A stretch of DNA of 64,000 bases from Cladopsammia gracilis (GCA_022457155.1 JAJGOT010000091.1:851001-915000); one strand, 5' to 3'. Shown: positions 42,902 to 54,531, counted from the first letter of the stretch. The notes: generated from the sequence alone by a model not told the origin. A program made the numbers and translations.

Positions 42902-45895
42902 TTTTTTTCTTTTTTTTTTTATTTACTTGCAGGTATAAACATTTTACAACACTTACAGGAAAAAAAGTCAATAACAACTTGAACTTAAACTACTACTAAT
43001 TACAATACATACAATAATACTTACATAAATTACATTAATCGGATACATATATAAATTCCTATACTTACAAGACCTTAGCAAAAATAATCGTTAGTTTATT
43101 AAGACGATATCTTTTCGGAGCATTTTCAATTATTAAATAATTAGATAAAAAAATTAGATTCTAGTTTATATTTTCTATTTTATATTTTGTACTTACTTTA
43201 TTTACAAAATCTAAGAGAGTGATTGATCTGTTATGGAGTTTATTGGTGTAAATATAATAGCGCATATATAGCAAGGTGTAATAAATAATCTTAAAAGAGA
43301 TTTACTGGCAGATGATGTACTGGGGAATAATCCAAATAGAATTTCTTTCGTAGATGGTTGTAGGTTGGTATGATTGACCTCGTTGAACCACTTTATGACC
43401 CTACGTTGGAAAGCCTTGGAAAATTGGAAGAATATAAAAGTATGTTCAATAGAATCCTCATTTCCACAGTATAAGCAATTACTATCTTGTTTGATTCCAA
43501 AACGACATAATTCTTTCTTGGTAACTATAATTCTGTGTATGAATTTGTAATTAAACTCTTTCATTTTATTTTCTTTACATTGACGGTTGAATGATTTAAA
43601 AATGTGTTCCCATTCGGACTGATTTAGATTTAATTTATTACTCCATTTTTGGGGGCCAGAAGAAAGAGTGTTATTGATTTTGATATTTAATAGCCAGTAG
43701 AATTCTTTTGCCTTTGCCTTCCTCAGATCTATCGAGATATTTTCAGCTAACTGAAGTTTGGTATAATTTCCTAAAAAATGTTCTTTAATGGGGGCATCCA
43801 TGTTACATCCATGCCCTGGTCAATAATGTTTCAGGGATGGCCTTAATTACTTGGTAAAAGTTTAGAAAGTTAGTGTTGCATCCATATTTCGTTCGAAATT
43901 CATGGAAGGGCATAACTTGTCCATTTTCGTTTAGAAGATCCTTGATGCAAATAACTCCTTTAGAAAACCATTCCCGTAAGAAGAAGGGCTTTCCTTCGAT
44001 TAGTATAGCTCTATTATTAAAAAGAATTGTTTCATGACCCTGCTCATATTTATATTGAGACTTGAGTTCCGCAAAAAAGGATAAAATATCTTTATAAAAA
44101 GAAGGTAGTTTAGGGTCTACATATTTTGCATCGTAATTACATCTAAGCAGAAAGTTTAATCCTCCAAGTTTTTTAAAGAAATGATCCGGTATAGATTTCC
44201 AATTTTTACCATCGGAATCTAAGAGTCTTGATATCCATGAAAGTCTTAATCCCTTAATCATTAAATCAACATCGACCATTCGGAGTCCTCCTTTATCATA
44301 ATCTTGATACAGGCTTTTTCTTTTGATTTTATCATTTTTATTGTTCCAGAGAAAACCGAAAAGTTTGCTTTTAATGGTGCGATTCGTTTCGGTAGGAACA
44401 TTGACATTAGATGCTGAATAGACTATTTGTGATAACCCAAGAGATTAATTTTTTTATAATTAAGACTTTTCCAAGCAGTGTTAAGTTTCGTCCTTTCCAC
44501 ATATTCAACCTCGTTTGTAATTTTTGGATCTTTAGATCAAAATTAAAATGCTTGTTCTTATTTTCATCATACGAAAAGTAAACCCCCAATATTTTAACAG
44601 GTTCATTTACCCACGTTAATTGTAATGGTGTGGTTCTGTTCTTAGACCACTTTCCCAACCACATCGCCTTAGTCTTTTTTACATTTAGTTTTAAACCTGA
44701 AATAGATCCAAATCTGGTAACCGTGATAAGGGCGTTTTCTACAGAAGTGACATCAGCGCAGAATAAGTTTGTGTCATCTGCGAATTGGCTGACCTTGACG
44801 ATGGTTCCAAATAAATTGATTCCTTTAATTTCGGCTGTCTGGCGAAGTTTATTTGATAGTATTTCTGCTCCCAGAATGAATAAATAGGGGGAGAGCGGGC
44901 AGCCCTGTCTGACGCCTCTTGTTGGTTTAAACCAGTTAGTGGCAAATCCATTATTCAATACTGTACTTTCAATATTTGTATAGATTAATTGGATCCATTT
45001 TTTAATATTATCACCAAAATTGAAAAGGTCTAATATCTTCATTATAAATTCCCATTCCAAGGTATCAAACGCTTTTTTAAAATGTAATGATACTAATATT
45101 CCCCCTTTGTTCTCTGACATTGTATATTCCATTACATCATTTATTAACCGTAAGTTCTCCCCAATGTATCGACCTTTCATGAAACCTGTTTGATCCGTAT
45201 GAACAAGTTTTGGAAGTACTGTTTCTATTCTTTTAGCCAATGTTTTAGATGCAATTTTATAATCGATATTCAGTAGAGTGATAGGTCTCCAATTCTGTAG
45301 ATCCAGTAAATTTGAATCTTCTTTAGGTATCAAAGTTATAAATCCCCTTCTCTGCGAGATGGAGAGCTCTCCATCCTTAAATGCTTGATTTAAGCATTCT
45401 AGTAAATCGATTCCTATCAAATCGAAGAAATGCTTATAGAACTCAGCGGTAAAACCGTCCTCACCTGGTGATTTATTGTCCTTAAAAGTTCCCAGCACCT
45501 TTTTACATTCCTCCAAGGTAAGAGGCCCTTCTAATTGATTCTGGTCTTCATTATTCAGTATTGGGATTTCAGTATCCTTAATGAATTCATCGAAAGCCTC
45601 TTGGGATACAGTTGTTTTGGAGCTATATAGATCTTCATAAAATTTCTCGATTGTTTCTAAAATTATGGCCTCTTCCTTTATTGTTTCGTCCGTGTCATCA
45701 TCACTAAGTTCGGTGATGGTCTTCTTACTGTAGTTTTGCTTCTCTAGATTAAAAAAATATTTAGTTGATCGCTCTCCTTTTTCCACCCATCGACATTTCG
45801 ATCGAAAAATTGCCGCGTGCCCCTTCTCTTCATATATTAATTGAATCTCCGTTTTAAGGTTCTCATATTCATTTATATTCATATTCATATTCATT
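42902..45895 (-). mobile_element. 5'-truncated Tx1/L1-like LINE with 15-bp target duplication
   Basis: Bounded by identical TTATACGGAAATCTT at 42887-42901 and 45896-45910. A poly-T (the poly-A tail of a minus-strand element) starts directly at 42902. The interior encodes RT and C-terminal domain. The 5' end stops within ORF2 next to a TTCATA-type repeat (45865-45895), so the endonuclease and ORF1 are missing. Total length 2994 bp. Confidence 0.9.
43211..45895 (-). pseudogene. LINE ORF2 reverse transcriptase (broken)
   Basis: The upper frame (from 45895 to 44407) has NKSPGEDGFTAEFYKHFFD, LIPKEDSNLLDLQNWRPITL, GFMKGRYIGENLRLI, RGVRQGCPLSPYLFIL and the catalytic FADDTNLF. These are typical of the L1/Tx1 group. 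The first catalytic Asp block reads VSLHFKKAFDTLEW, where family members have Asp in place of His. A frameshift near 44440 and stops near 44280 and 43802 separate the C-terminal pieces, including the LYCGNEDSIEH knuckle-like segment (about 43440-43470). It is enzymatically dead. Confidence 0.88.
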
Positions 45896-45915
45896 TTATA
45901 CGGAAATCTTGCCGC

Positions 45916-46476
45916 AAAGGAAAACAATTACTTTGAGATTTTTATTTTTTATTTTATTTTATTATTTTGCCACACACAATAAATTACAAGCAGAACAAAA
46001 ACGATAATAAATAGGTTAACTAACATTAAATTTAAAATTTGTACATTACTAGCTTGAGAGGAGTGACTGTGGCGGGAAATCTCCGAGAAGCCGAGCTTAT
46101 GAGGAATAGAGATTTCTCCCCACGGGCAATTTAAATACTAGGCGGCATTTTAAGAAATAAAGAAAAAAGTCATTTATTTAAATCAGAAACCCATAAGTGG
46201 GTTGAAACGTGTAACTCGCATTCACAGCTTCCGAATATTCATATTTTGCTTAGTGCCATATTTGGAAACCCCTCAGTCCCTCGAGATTAGGAGCAAGTTG
46301 TTCTAGCAAATTGATTGGTTAATATTTTTATCTTGATCTTCCAAATATGGCTGTAACAACTTCTAAGCAAATTGAATAATCGGAAGCTTGTTTTGAGGCG
46401 TACAAGAGACAGTTGCACGTTTCAACCCACTTATGGGTTTCTGTTTAAATATATAAGTGTGTTTAGAGGAAAATAT

Positions 46477-46545
<69 letters not shown>

Positions 46546-46586
46546 TGAAATTTTTTACAAAGTTTTTTTTTTATTAAATAAGTTTT
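45916..46586. repeat. AT-rich spacer with MITE and (AT)n
   Basis: Holds the 260-bp MITE at 46184-46443 and an (AT)n microsatellite at about 46476-46542. Reading frames of the YIYIYI type come from the microsatellite. Confidence 0.7.
46184..46443. mobile_element. MITE with 28-bp perfect inverted ends, 7-bp target duplication
   Basis: Ends CAGAAACCCATAAGTGGGTT plus GAAACGTG in perfect inverted orientation (28 bases, then one mismatch and AACT). Flanked by TTTAAAT at 46177-46183 and 46444-46450. No coding content. Confidence 0.9.
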
Positions 46587-46765
46587 ATAGAGCGTATGCA
46601 CTCACGTGGCAAGCAGCTATGCAAATTTATTGGAACAAAAGAAAGTGTTAACATAAGAAAAGCGTTCAAATCCCACAGGATTGTTTTGGTACACCAACAT
46701 GGCCGCCGTTCTATTGTTTTGGTACACCAATATGGCCGCCGTGACGTCATGTGCATACGCTCTAT
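46587..46765. mobile_element. MITE with ATAGAGCGTATGCA ends
   Basis: Left ATAGAGCGTATGCACTCACG; right is inverse TGACGTCATGTGCATACGCT plus CTAT. The interior has two tandem ATTGTTTTGGTACACCAA-ATGGCCGCCG units (46679-46741). Confidence 0.8.
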
Positions 46766-46899
46766 TGATTTCAACTAATTACAACTTTAACACTGATTAA
46801 ACACTAATTACACAAATTTAACACTGATTACACTAATTACAACTTTAACACTAAAAATATATTTCCAAATGCTACATTACAATTGAAATACAATTCAGA

Positions 46900-48725
46900 G
46901 CAATTCATCAGTTATAATTACAAAATTTATGTAAAAGGGTTATTTATCTTAAGCGATTTGCAATACTTTCGAAAACTGTTCTGAAATTCTTTTACTACAA
47001 GATTATTATCCCACACTTTGTTAGATATAATATAATGTCTCAAGTATATGATAAAATGATTTTCTATAAGTTTTTTATAATCAGTTTTTAGATGTTCTAT
47101 ATTGTTAGTTGCAGACCCGAAGAGAAGATAGTAGTTATTTAGTTCAAAACTTTGGCTTGTCTCCCGTTCAAACCATATGGATATGCTAGGAATAAAATCT
47201 GTTACTATTGGACACTGAAAAAGGCAATGTTCTATAGAGTCTTCTTGTGCACAATATATACACTTTGCGTCGGAAACAATACTACAGAATTCCAATTCTT
47301 TTTTGGTGAAGATAATGCGGTGCAATAATTTAAAAGTTGTTTGTATAACTTTTGTATCTTGACAAATACTTTGAGTCAATTTTAAGCTGTTTTCACACTC
47401 TTTTGTGACATCCCTACCAAAGTAATTCGACCATTTTTAAAATCCTGTTGGACGCACATATTTTGCTGCAATAAACAACAAATAATAGTCCTTACACTTC
47501 ATTTTTAATAAATCATATTTCAAAGTCTGGGCCTAAGGCTACGAGCCTTCCTGTCTTGAGGTTCTCTTTATCTATATCAATATTTTTCGCTGAAATAAAA
47601 AGACGTTTTGGAATCGCTGATAACATCTGATAAAACTGAAGAAAGTTTGACTTAATATTTTTGTACTTTTTAGTAAAATCTTTGTATGTCATTACTGTGC
47701 CATCATCTTTCAGAAGGTCGTGAACGGTAACAACATTGTTATCGAACCAAGACTTCCAAAATACCGACTTTTTATCAATGAGGATAAGTGTGTTGTTAAA
47801 TAAAACATATTTTGCTCTATTTTCTTTATCATATAGATATTTCAATTCTTTAAAATATAATAACATATTCCTATAAAATGCTGGTATTTGTTTATCTAAA
47901 CTTTTACCATCGTAGTTGCATTTAAGTAAGAATTCAATTCCTCCATATTTGTCAAAATAGTATTGAGGGATTATCCTCCAATTGCCAGGTTTGTTCACCA
48001 CAAGACGTCTTATCCAGTTCAATCTCAATGCTTTATCCATAAGGAAAATATTTGGCAACTTAAGGCCCCCTCTATCGATAGTTTGATACAACACATCTCT
48101 TTTTATCTTATCCGGTTTGTTCTTCCAAATGAATTTAAAAATTAGTTTATTTACTTTTTCTAATTCAGACTTTGGAGCTTCCAACATAGACATGGAGTAC
48201 ACAATTGGGCTAATTCCAAGTGCTTTTGTTATAACTGCTTTTCCAAAAACGGTTAAGTCCCTACTGCGCCACATATCAAGTACTGTTTGTATGATTTTTT
48301 GAACTTTAATCGTAAAGTTCTTTTTCAAATTTTTCTGTTTATCGTATGAGTGGAAGGTTCCAAGGTTGCGAATTGGATCATCAGTCCAATTTAAATTGAG
48401 AGGTTTAGCTTTACAATTTTTATCTTTTCCTAACCAAACCGCTTTAGTTTTCCGTTCATTCAAACACAACCCTGATATCTTCCCAAATTTTTGTAATAGA
48501 ATAAGTGCATTATTCACAGATAAGATATCTGCGCAAAATAAAGTCGTATCATCAGCAAATTGAGTTAGCTTGATCTCTTCGCTTAAAATCTCAATCCCTT
48601 TAATGTTTTCTTCTCCTCTAATTTTATGTGCTAATATCTCCGCACAAAGAATAAAAAGGTGTTAAGGTATTAGGTTGCATTCTGTCTGACCCTTAAAAAT
48701 GGTTTGATAACACGCTTGAATATAC
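46900..48725 (-). mobile_element. Second Tx1/L1-like LINE fragment
   Basis: Same family as 42902-45895: TQFADDTTLFCADILSV, KISGLCLNERKTKAVWLGK, FKFIWKNKPDKIKRDVLYQ, DRGGLKLPNIFLMDKALRLN, and a complete CIYCAQEDSIEHCLFQC knuckle. Homology starts around the VRQ motif (degraded, with an in-frame stop, about 48680-48725). A break near 47380-47510 separates two frames. The 3' UTR (46790-46900) has CACTGATTA/ACTAATTACA repeats. Confidence 0.8.
46927..48660 (-). pseudogene. LINE ORF2 C-terminal half (broken)
   Basis: Two frames, 48660-47513 and 47379-46927, cover the RT palm FADD motif to the C-terminal zinc-knuckle and terminal helical part. The upstream RT and endonuclease are absent. Divergence from the 43-45 kb copy is considerable, so the two insertions are not recent duplicates of one another. 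Confidence 0.78.
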
Positions 48726-49084
48726 TATAAGAAAAATCGAAGAAGAGAAGCGAGAAGCGAAGACAAGCGAGCACGTGCTATGGACGGCGAAAGACGCATC
48801 CAGACCCAGGCGCATCTAAGTTATGATGACACCGCTGGACGTACGATTGCTCAAAATCATCGTGACAAACAACAAAAAATCGAGACTGCAGCAATAAAAC
48901 GCAGGGCACCCAAGCAACCACAGCCAAACCAAAGATTAATGTGCTACTCGCCTGGGGGCTCGCAGCAATAATGTGAACGCGGCTTCAGTCGAAACATCTA
49001 AAGTTCTTGACTGACATCAAATAAACCCTGTGTTGAAAAATGGCATGTATTATATTTCATACGAAATGTACCTTTCCATTTCAG
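48726..49084. other. Unassigned stretch before the FYVE exon
   Basis: An ORF at 48780-48971 (MDGERRIQTQAHLSYDDTAG, then RTIAQNHRDKQQK) is polar and charged and has no recognised relative. It could be part of an upstream coiled-coil exon or chance. Nothing else is seen. Confidence 0.4.
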
Positions 49085-49183
49085 ATTTCGAACACTCAAA
49101 TGAATGCACGGAGATGGGAAAATGGTGAGGATGTATCTAGTTGCAATGGATGCGAGAGACAATTCTCCATGACCATAAGAGAG

Positions 49184-49531
49184 GTTGGTTCTCTATCATG
49201 TCTCGTACAAAAGGTTTCCGAAAACTGTCAAAGACCCAAGGTGTTTTCATTAATGCATCTGCAAAGCTTGTAAATCTAGAAATAACGAAAAATTTCGAGG
49301 AAGATCCAAAGATGTTTTCATTATTATTTTATTTTTATTTTATTAGCTTCGCCAAATCAAGTACATATATATATACAAAAAAAAAATGTAAGAGGCAGGG
49401 TATCCTCACCTGCATTGTTTGTAAATCTTTTGAAATCCTTTCATTATTGCTTTAAACAATTCTTTGTGTGCCTAGCATCCAAAAAGTGCCACAGAAACAA
49501 AAATGACAAATTTACTTAAATTGTTACTGTG
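49184..49531. other. FYVE intron 1, left part
   Basis: No feature was recognised; ORFs here have no family resemblance. Confidence 0.4.
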
Positions 49532-50463
49532 GGTGCGTTCCTTTGGGATGATCCGGATCCGGATCACTGATCTAAGAGAGTGTTGTCCAATATAGACGCA
49601 TAGATACAGTCTGTCAAAGCCACGTTGCGATCTGTACGGTCTGACAAACTGTAATAGTGACCAGTCGGTCCGTTGACAGTCCGCAAACTGCATCTCATTA
49701 AGGGGACTTAGAATATTTTCGCTGGATACTCCGAGTGTGGGGTCAACAGTTTGACGGTCTGTACGGACGGTCTGTACGGTTTGTACGGTCTATTGAAACG
49801 TGTAATTCCATTGCAAACGCTTTTAGAAGGAGATATATGCACATTGAAACGTGTAATTCCTTTGCACACGGTCTATTGAAACGTGTAATTCCATTGCACA
49901 CTCTTTTAGAACAAGATATATACACGTTCTTCAGTTTCGCTGTGCTGCGTTGGTTCACCCTTCATGTGTATCTTTGTTAATGAGATACAATTTACGGACT
50001 GTCGACAGACCGACTTCCGCTTTTACGGTCTGTACAGACCGTACAGACTGTCAAACCGTTTCACCCGTTACCCGCCAGATTGACACATATAACTAGTAGT
50101 AATTGGAAATTAGGGGAGTGCGTTCGACAGGGTGGGGTGATGGTACGAGGGGGCGAGGAAGTGGGAGGAGGTGAGGGCCAATAGGCGGTGGTGGTGGGAG
50201 GGGAGGGGGGGGGGGGGCTGGTCAAGGAGTGGCAGTTATTACATCGCTGTCACATTCTCTGGATATTTTCAGTTTAGATCTATAAAATCCAAGTCTTGTT
50301 TTGTTTACACAAAATCGCTTTTCAACCTGTGAAATTAATGAACAAACACATAAAAATGGGCAACAAAATTTTCTTTCTAAAATAATTTATTCAAATATTT
50401 GTTAGTTTATGTTTAAAAGCAAAAATAAATAACCTGATTTGGCAACAGCAGTTATTGTAAAAT

Positions 50464-50691
50464 TTGACGTCTACAAAGGTCCATCTCTCAGTCACAGTCT
50501 TCCATCTTGTGTACCCATATGCCCAGTCACTGCCTCAGCTCTATTATCAATTATCAGATGGCTTCCATGAAACACAGCAGCTTCCTCTTGCACTTGCATG
50601 GGCAATAACAATTCACAAAAGTCAAGGACTTACTTTACTTAAGGCATGGGTAGATAACCTGAGAAAAGAAGATAAGAGCAAAAAAACTTGA
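50464..50691 (+). pseudogene. PIF1-like helicase C-terminal fragment
   Basis: Reads QQLPLALAWAITIHKSQGLT, then LLKAWVDNL. This is the conserved late helicase motif (PL-A-A-TIHKSQG-T) of PIF1-family helicases, including Helitron Rep/Hel proteins. Only this motif region survives. It may come from a Helitron or from a captured or host PIF1-like gene; no Rep domain is seen nearby. Confidence 0.65.
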
Positions 50692-51100
50692 AGTGAGGGA
50701 AAATTAAACTCGGAGTAAATTACTTTTAACACATGTTTGTCCTACTTACCTAACTGACAAATTATATTATTGCAAGTCTTATGATAACTACTAGCAGTAA
50801 TCACAGATTAACAGAGTGCGTTCGATATGTTTGTTACAACAGCTGAAAGAAGAAATGATGTTTGTCGGAAATCGGTTCATTTCAATATTTTCACTCATTG
50901 ATCTTATCAAGTGATTTAAAACATTTAGTTTGACAAGTAGGAAATTAAGTATATCTGATTCCGTTAGGCTTTTAAAATTTAATATGCAAAGTTAAGATAA
51001 GGTCACTTTATAGACCATGTGTATAACTAGAGTGAACGCGTTTTTGGGATCGGTGATGACTAAGAATCTAGAGACTTTGGTATTAAATCATTCTTACTTA

Positions 51101-51965
51101 AAAAAAAACACTGCGAAAAACACCAAAGGCAGAAGAAAGCACGAAGGACGGCACGAACAAAAACAGAAAAACGTGGTCTCAAGTGTCGTCTCAAGTAATT
51201 TCACTCCAGTTGTAGCCCGCGCTCTTGATAAAAAGAAATAGGTGCGTGCGCATAGTTCTTATTATTCAAAATGGCGCAGATTTTGCACATCGCCCACCCA
51301 AAAAATCTCGATTCTTCACGCCGGCGAAATCACGTGATAGGTGACCACAGGAACCCCAAGATTAGGACTGCGTTCTCCTATCGTCGAACGCAATTAATCG
51401 GGGGAAGCACATACATTCTCCTAACTGTAAAACCATGTCTAAACACTTTGGTTGGATTATAACAGAACTAAATAACGATGGTGTTCAGTGTTATGAAATC
51501 TATTGTGCTGATGCCATTCGGTCTAGTCTGTCTTCCTCAGTCAGTCGATACCGCAAAGTATTTGATGATTTTAGACTTGTTAACCGCTCACAGGTCATTG
51601 GCTCAATAACATATGATGATAATGTTTTATTCCTGCTAAGAGCTACACATGAGACTCCTGGAGTTTTATATTGGTCGAGTCCCACAAGTCTGAGCGCAGA
51701 GAGAAGTTGAATCTCCTAAGAAAAGCAACTGAATTGACACATCACAACTCGCTATCGTAGTCGGGGCGAATCGCAGCGTGTTTCCTAGAAAACACACCAC
51801 TGTACAGCTTTCTGATGAGTAGCTTCAGTCATATTTTCAAGGGGAAGTTCGAATAAATCTACAAAACTTCACTTACCTTGGGGAAAACTGCGAAAAACAG
51901 CAAAAGCAGAAGAAAACACGAAGAACAGCACGAATTATAACAAAAACAGAAAAACATGGTTTTCA
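51101..51965. repeat. Direct repeats and GCGTTC hairpins inside the 2.9-kb element
   Basis: 51101-51180 and 51883-51965 share CTGCGAAAAACA-CAAA-GCAGAAGAAA-CACGAA and ACAAAAACAGAAAAAC. Each is followed downstream by a GCGTTCTCC-TCGTCGAACGC hairpin (51370-51391 and 52101-52121). The second block (51820-52075) also resembles the spacer of the repeat pair in the lysine-rich gene intron. Confidence 0.65.
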
Positions 51966-52644
51966 CTGCACTCGGCGACCGACATGAGATCGAGGCCATT
52001 TGTGCCAGCCAGCCAGCCAGCCAGTCCAAGATGGCGTCCAAACCCTGAAATCAAGTGGCATCAAGATCGATACCCGCGGGAAGAGGGACTGAAATAGTAT
52101 GCGTTCTCCTTCGTCGAACGCAATTATCAGTGAGTCGTACAGACTGTATGATCCATTTGACAAACTGTATCTGTCCGTGTTTTTTTGCTTGTACTTGCTT
52201 TAATGAGAAGCAATTTACAGACTGTCAACGGATCGACTGGTCACTATTACAGTTTGTCAGACCGTACAGATCGTAACGTGGGTTTGACAGACTGTATCCG
52301 TGCGTCTATATTGGACATGAGTGATCCAAATGACTTGGATCATGCTGCATCAAAGGAACCGATGAATCCTTGTCCAGAGTGGATTCGTCGGTTCTTTGAT
52401 GCTTCATGATCCGAGTGATCTTGGATCAGTGATCCGGATCCGGATCATCCCAAAGGAACGCACCCTGTGTCTTTCTAATCTTTTGCTTTCTTTCCTTTTT
52501 TTCAGCACCACTGTCGGAATTGCGGGTAATTATATTGAATTTCTTACATTTGCCGCTAGTACAGGACCACTCAGAAGTTCTGTCGAGGATTCCAAAAATG
52601 ATGACCCACTTGTATTTCCTCCTTACCTCAAAATACTCATCTAG

Positions 52645-52867
52645 GGGATGTTGTCCTCATGTACACCAAATGCTTGTGACAAACATCTAATTTCTCCTTA
52701 CAATTTCAATATATCGATTAGTGGTGAGGATTAAAATGATCAAATGTTAGTGATCAGCATCTAATTTCTCTCTACAGTGTGAATACATTGTCAGGCTGAT
52801 ACATGATGAGAACACAGAAATTGATCAGTATCCAGTGAATGTTCATGCTGTCTCTTGTTTCTCACAG
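52645..52867. repeat. FYVE intron 2 with CATCTAATTTCTC repeats
   Basis: Two diverged units (ATCTAATTTCTC-TACA and ATACATTGTCAGGC-type words, 52688-52800). A related set is at 53570-53740, so this is one dispersed tandem-type repeat. Confidence 0.6.
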
Positions 52868-54531
52868 TTTGATTTACTTTGGTGATTGTACAGCAAAAAT
52901 GCGCCACTCACATCGAGCAAGAAACCTGTACGAGTGTGTGACAAGTGTTTTGATGATGTCACATCAGGAACAGCTAGGGTGAGTTTAAGGATTGCGCTAC
53001 ATTACACTTAATAGAAAAGTTGCATTACAACCCATATAACCGCAATTTGTGTTACATAAAACCTTACTTAGCAGCGATTGTGTTACGTTATACCCCATAT
53101 AGTGATGACCGTTTTACATTACATTTAATAGAAAATTACAACCCATGTGTATAACGTCGATTGTGTTACATGAGACCTTACTTAGCGGCAATTGTAACCC
53201 CATGTAGCGATGATTGTGTTCTACTACACACCACATGGCGGCGGTTGCGTTACATTATACCCCACATAGTTAAGATTGCGTTATATTGCACATCAAAATC
53301 CGTAAAGTCACTTTAGTCGACTGCTGACGGCTCTGCCCAACTTTTCAGTTCTGTTTGGTTTTCATAACACATAAGAGAAATTGTTTCTACTCAGTTAAAA
53401 AGAAAGAAGAGAACATCGGGTTACTCCGCACTTCGTTGTGTTTCTTGCCTTTCTCATTGCCTTAATTAATACAGTTCGTTTTTTTATTTTATTTTTCAGT
53501 CATATTCTTTAAGTCACAAACAAGGCTTCAGCTAAAAACACGCCGCAAGATTATATATTGGTGGAAAATAATTTGTATCAACATCAAATTTCTCCTTACA
53601 ATATCAATACATTGTCAACCAGACAGGTGACAAGAATAAAGACAATCATCCAATGGAAGTAGGTGTACCACCAACATGTAATTTCTTCAATATTAATACA
53701 TTAATAGGCGATAAGAATTAAGGAAATAATCAACTGACGAATACTAGAGAGATTTAACAATTTAGAATCGTGTAATTGTTTCCCTCAAATGGCACGGAAT
53801 GTCACAGCAGTTGCCATTTTTTACCTGAGGAGTTTTTACGTACTGTTTGTCGGCAAACGGCAAAAAACAAGCAGACTTCTGTGGTTTGCTGTAAACCTGA
53901 TGCTCAATATTGGTTCAATATTGGTCCATTATTGTCCTGATATTGTCTCAATATTCTACAAAGAATAATTAAGCATTGAGAACGTTGTGTAACATGACGA
54001 TTAGCAACGGAAAGTCTGGTGTTTCTTTTAAGGTCACGCTACTGCTTTTCACAAAGAAAAGGAAAGCGCTTCTTTTAATGGGTGTGCGTAACACAATGAA
54101 GACAGAAGACGCAAAGAGGAATACAGTCTTGTCTCTCGCTAGAAACCGTGTGATGACAATTAGTAAGGAGACCTTGTATTTTAATCTTGTGATCGGATTG
54201 GCCAAAGAATGCCGGTTAGTACTTGGAAGCTAAGGTTTTTCTAACAAAGACAATTAATGCAATATATTATTGTTTTGGTAGACAGCAAAATGCAGGTAAT
54301 TAGAATAACCAATAATAATATAAGAAGAACTCATAAGATGTAGGATTTAGGAGCATTTTTGTTAGAAGGGTAAAAAATTTATATAACATTTAAAGCGACA
54401 AATCTAAGTATATTTTACTGCAGCGTGTTACAGTTATTAAAATACAATTAATCACTTATTCATTAATTTAAAAATTAAGTGCTCGTTCTTAATTAGATAA
54501 ATTAAATGTCAAGGTGTCCATGTTTGCTGTA

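Larger units (their letters stand above)
41508..45915. mobile_element. Merlin-like DNA transposon remnant, split by a LINE
   Basis: The left terminus at about 41508-41590 (ATTTCCGTATAATCCCATAC, ATGTATGCGCGCTATTG) is repeated inverted at about 42830-42901. It resumes after the LINE at 45911 (GTATGGGGTTATACGGAAAT, then CTTGCC). Between the ends lies a degraded ISXO2/Merlin-type transposase (42128-42520) and, on minus, a tRNA-like SINE head with a pyrimidine-rich flank (41690-41882). The outer target duplication is not clear. Confidence 0.68.
49532..52464. mobile_element. 2.93-kb DNA element with 41-bp inverted ends
   Basis: Both ends read GGTGCGTTCCTTTGGGATGA plus TCCGGATCCGGATCACTGATC, perfectly inverted for 41 bases. 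Similarity continues inwards for over 150 bases (GTCCAATATAGACGCA, CAGTCTGTCAAA, GTACGGTCTGACAAACTGTA), broken on the right by a roughly 100-base insert with its own GATGAATCC/GGATTCGTC palindrome. CTGTG flanks both sides (49527-49531 and 52465-52469). Inside are GTCTGTACGG motifs, three CTATTGAAACGTGTAATTCC-like units (49790-49895), a PIF1-like scrap, a 91-codon ORF of unknown kind (51435-51710) and repeats listed below. No transposase was recognised. Confidence 0.8.
49085..52978 (+). pseudogene. EEA1-like FYVE zinc finger exons (degraded)
   Basis: Three exon-like pieces on plus. 49085-49183 (TTTCAG acceptor, GTTGGT donor) reads RRWENGEDVSSCNGCERQFS plus MTIRE. 52506-52525 (TTTTTTTCAG acceptor, GTAATT donor) reads HHCRNCG. 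52868-52978 (TCACAG acceptor, GTGAGT donor) ends KKPVRVCDKCFDDVTSGTAR. Together they follow the FYVE order W...C-x2-C...R(R/K)HHCR-x-CG...C-x2-C...PVRVC-x2-C and are closest in wording to EEA1. FYVE domains bind PI3P on early endosomes. Defects: in exon 3 the expected fifth zinc ligand is Phe (IYFGDCTAK), one A is missing in the following A-run (frame lost), and the RR before HHCR reads RE. No upstream coiled-coil exons were seen. A 2.9-kb transposon fills the first intron. Confidence 0.72.

Noticed and set aside
46457..46651. ORF with YIYIYI repeats
   Set aside because: It is translation of an (AT)n microsatellite, not a gene.
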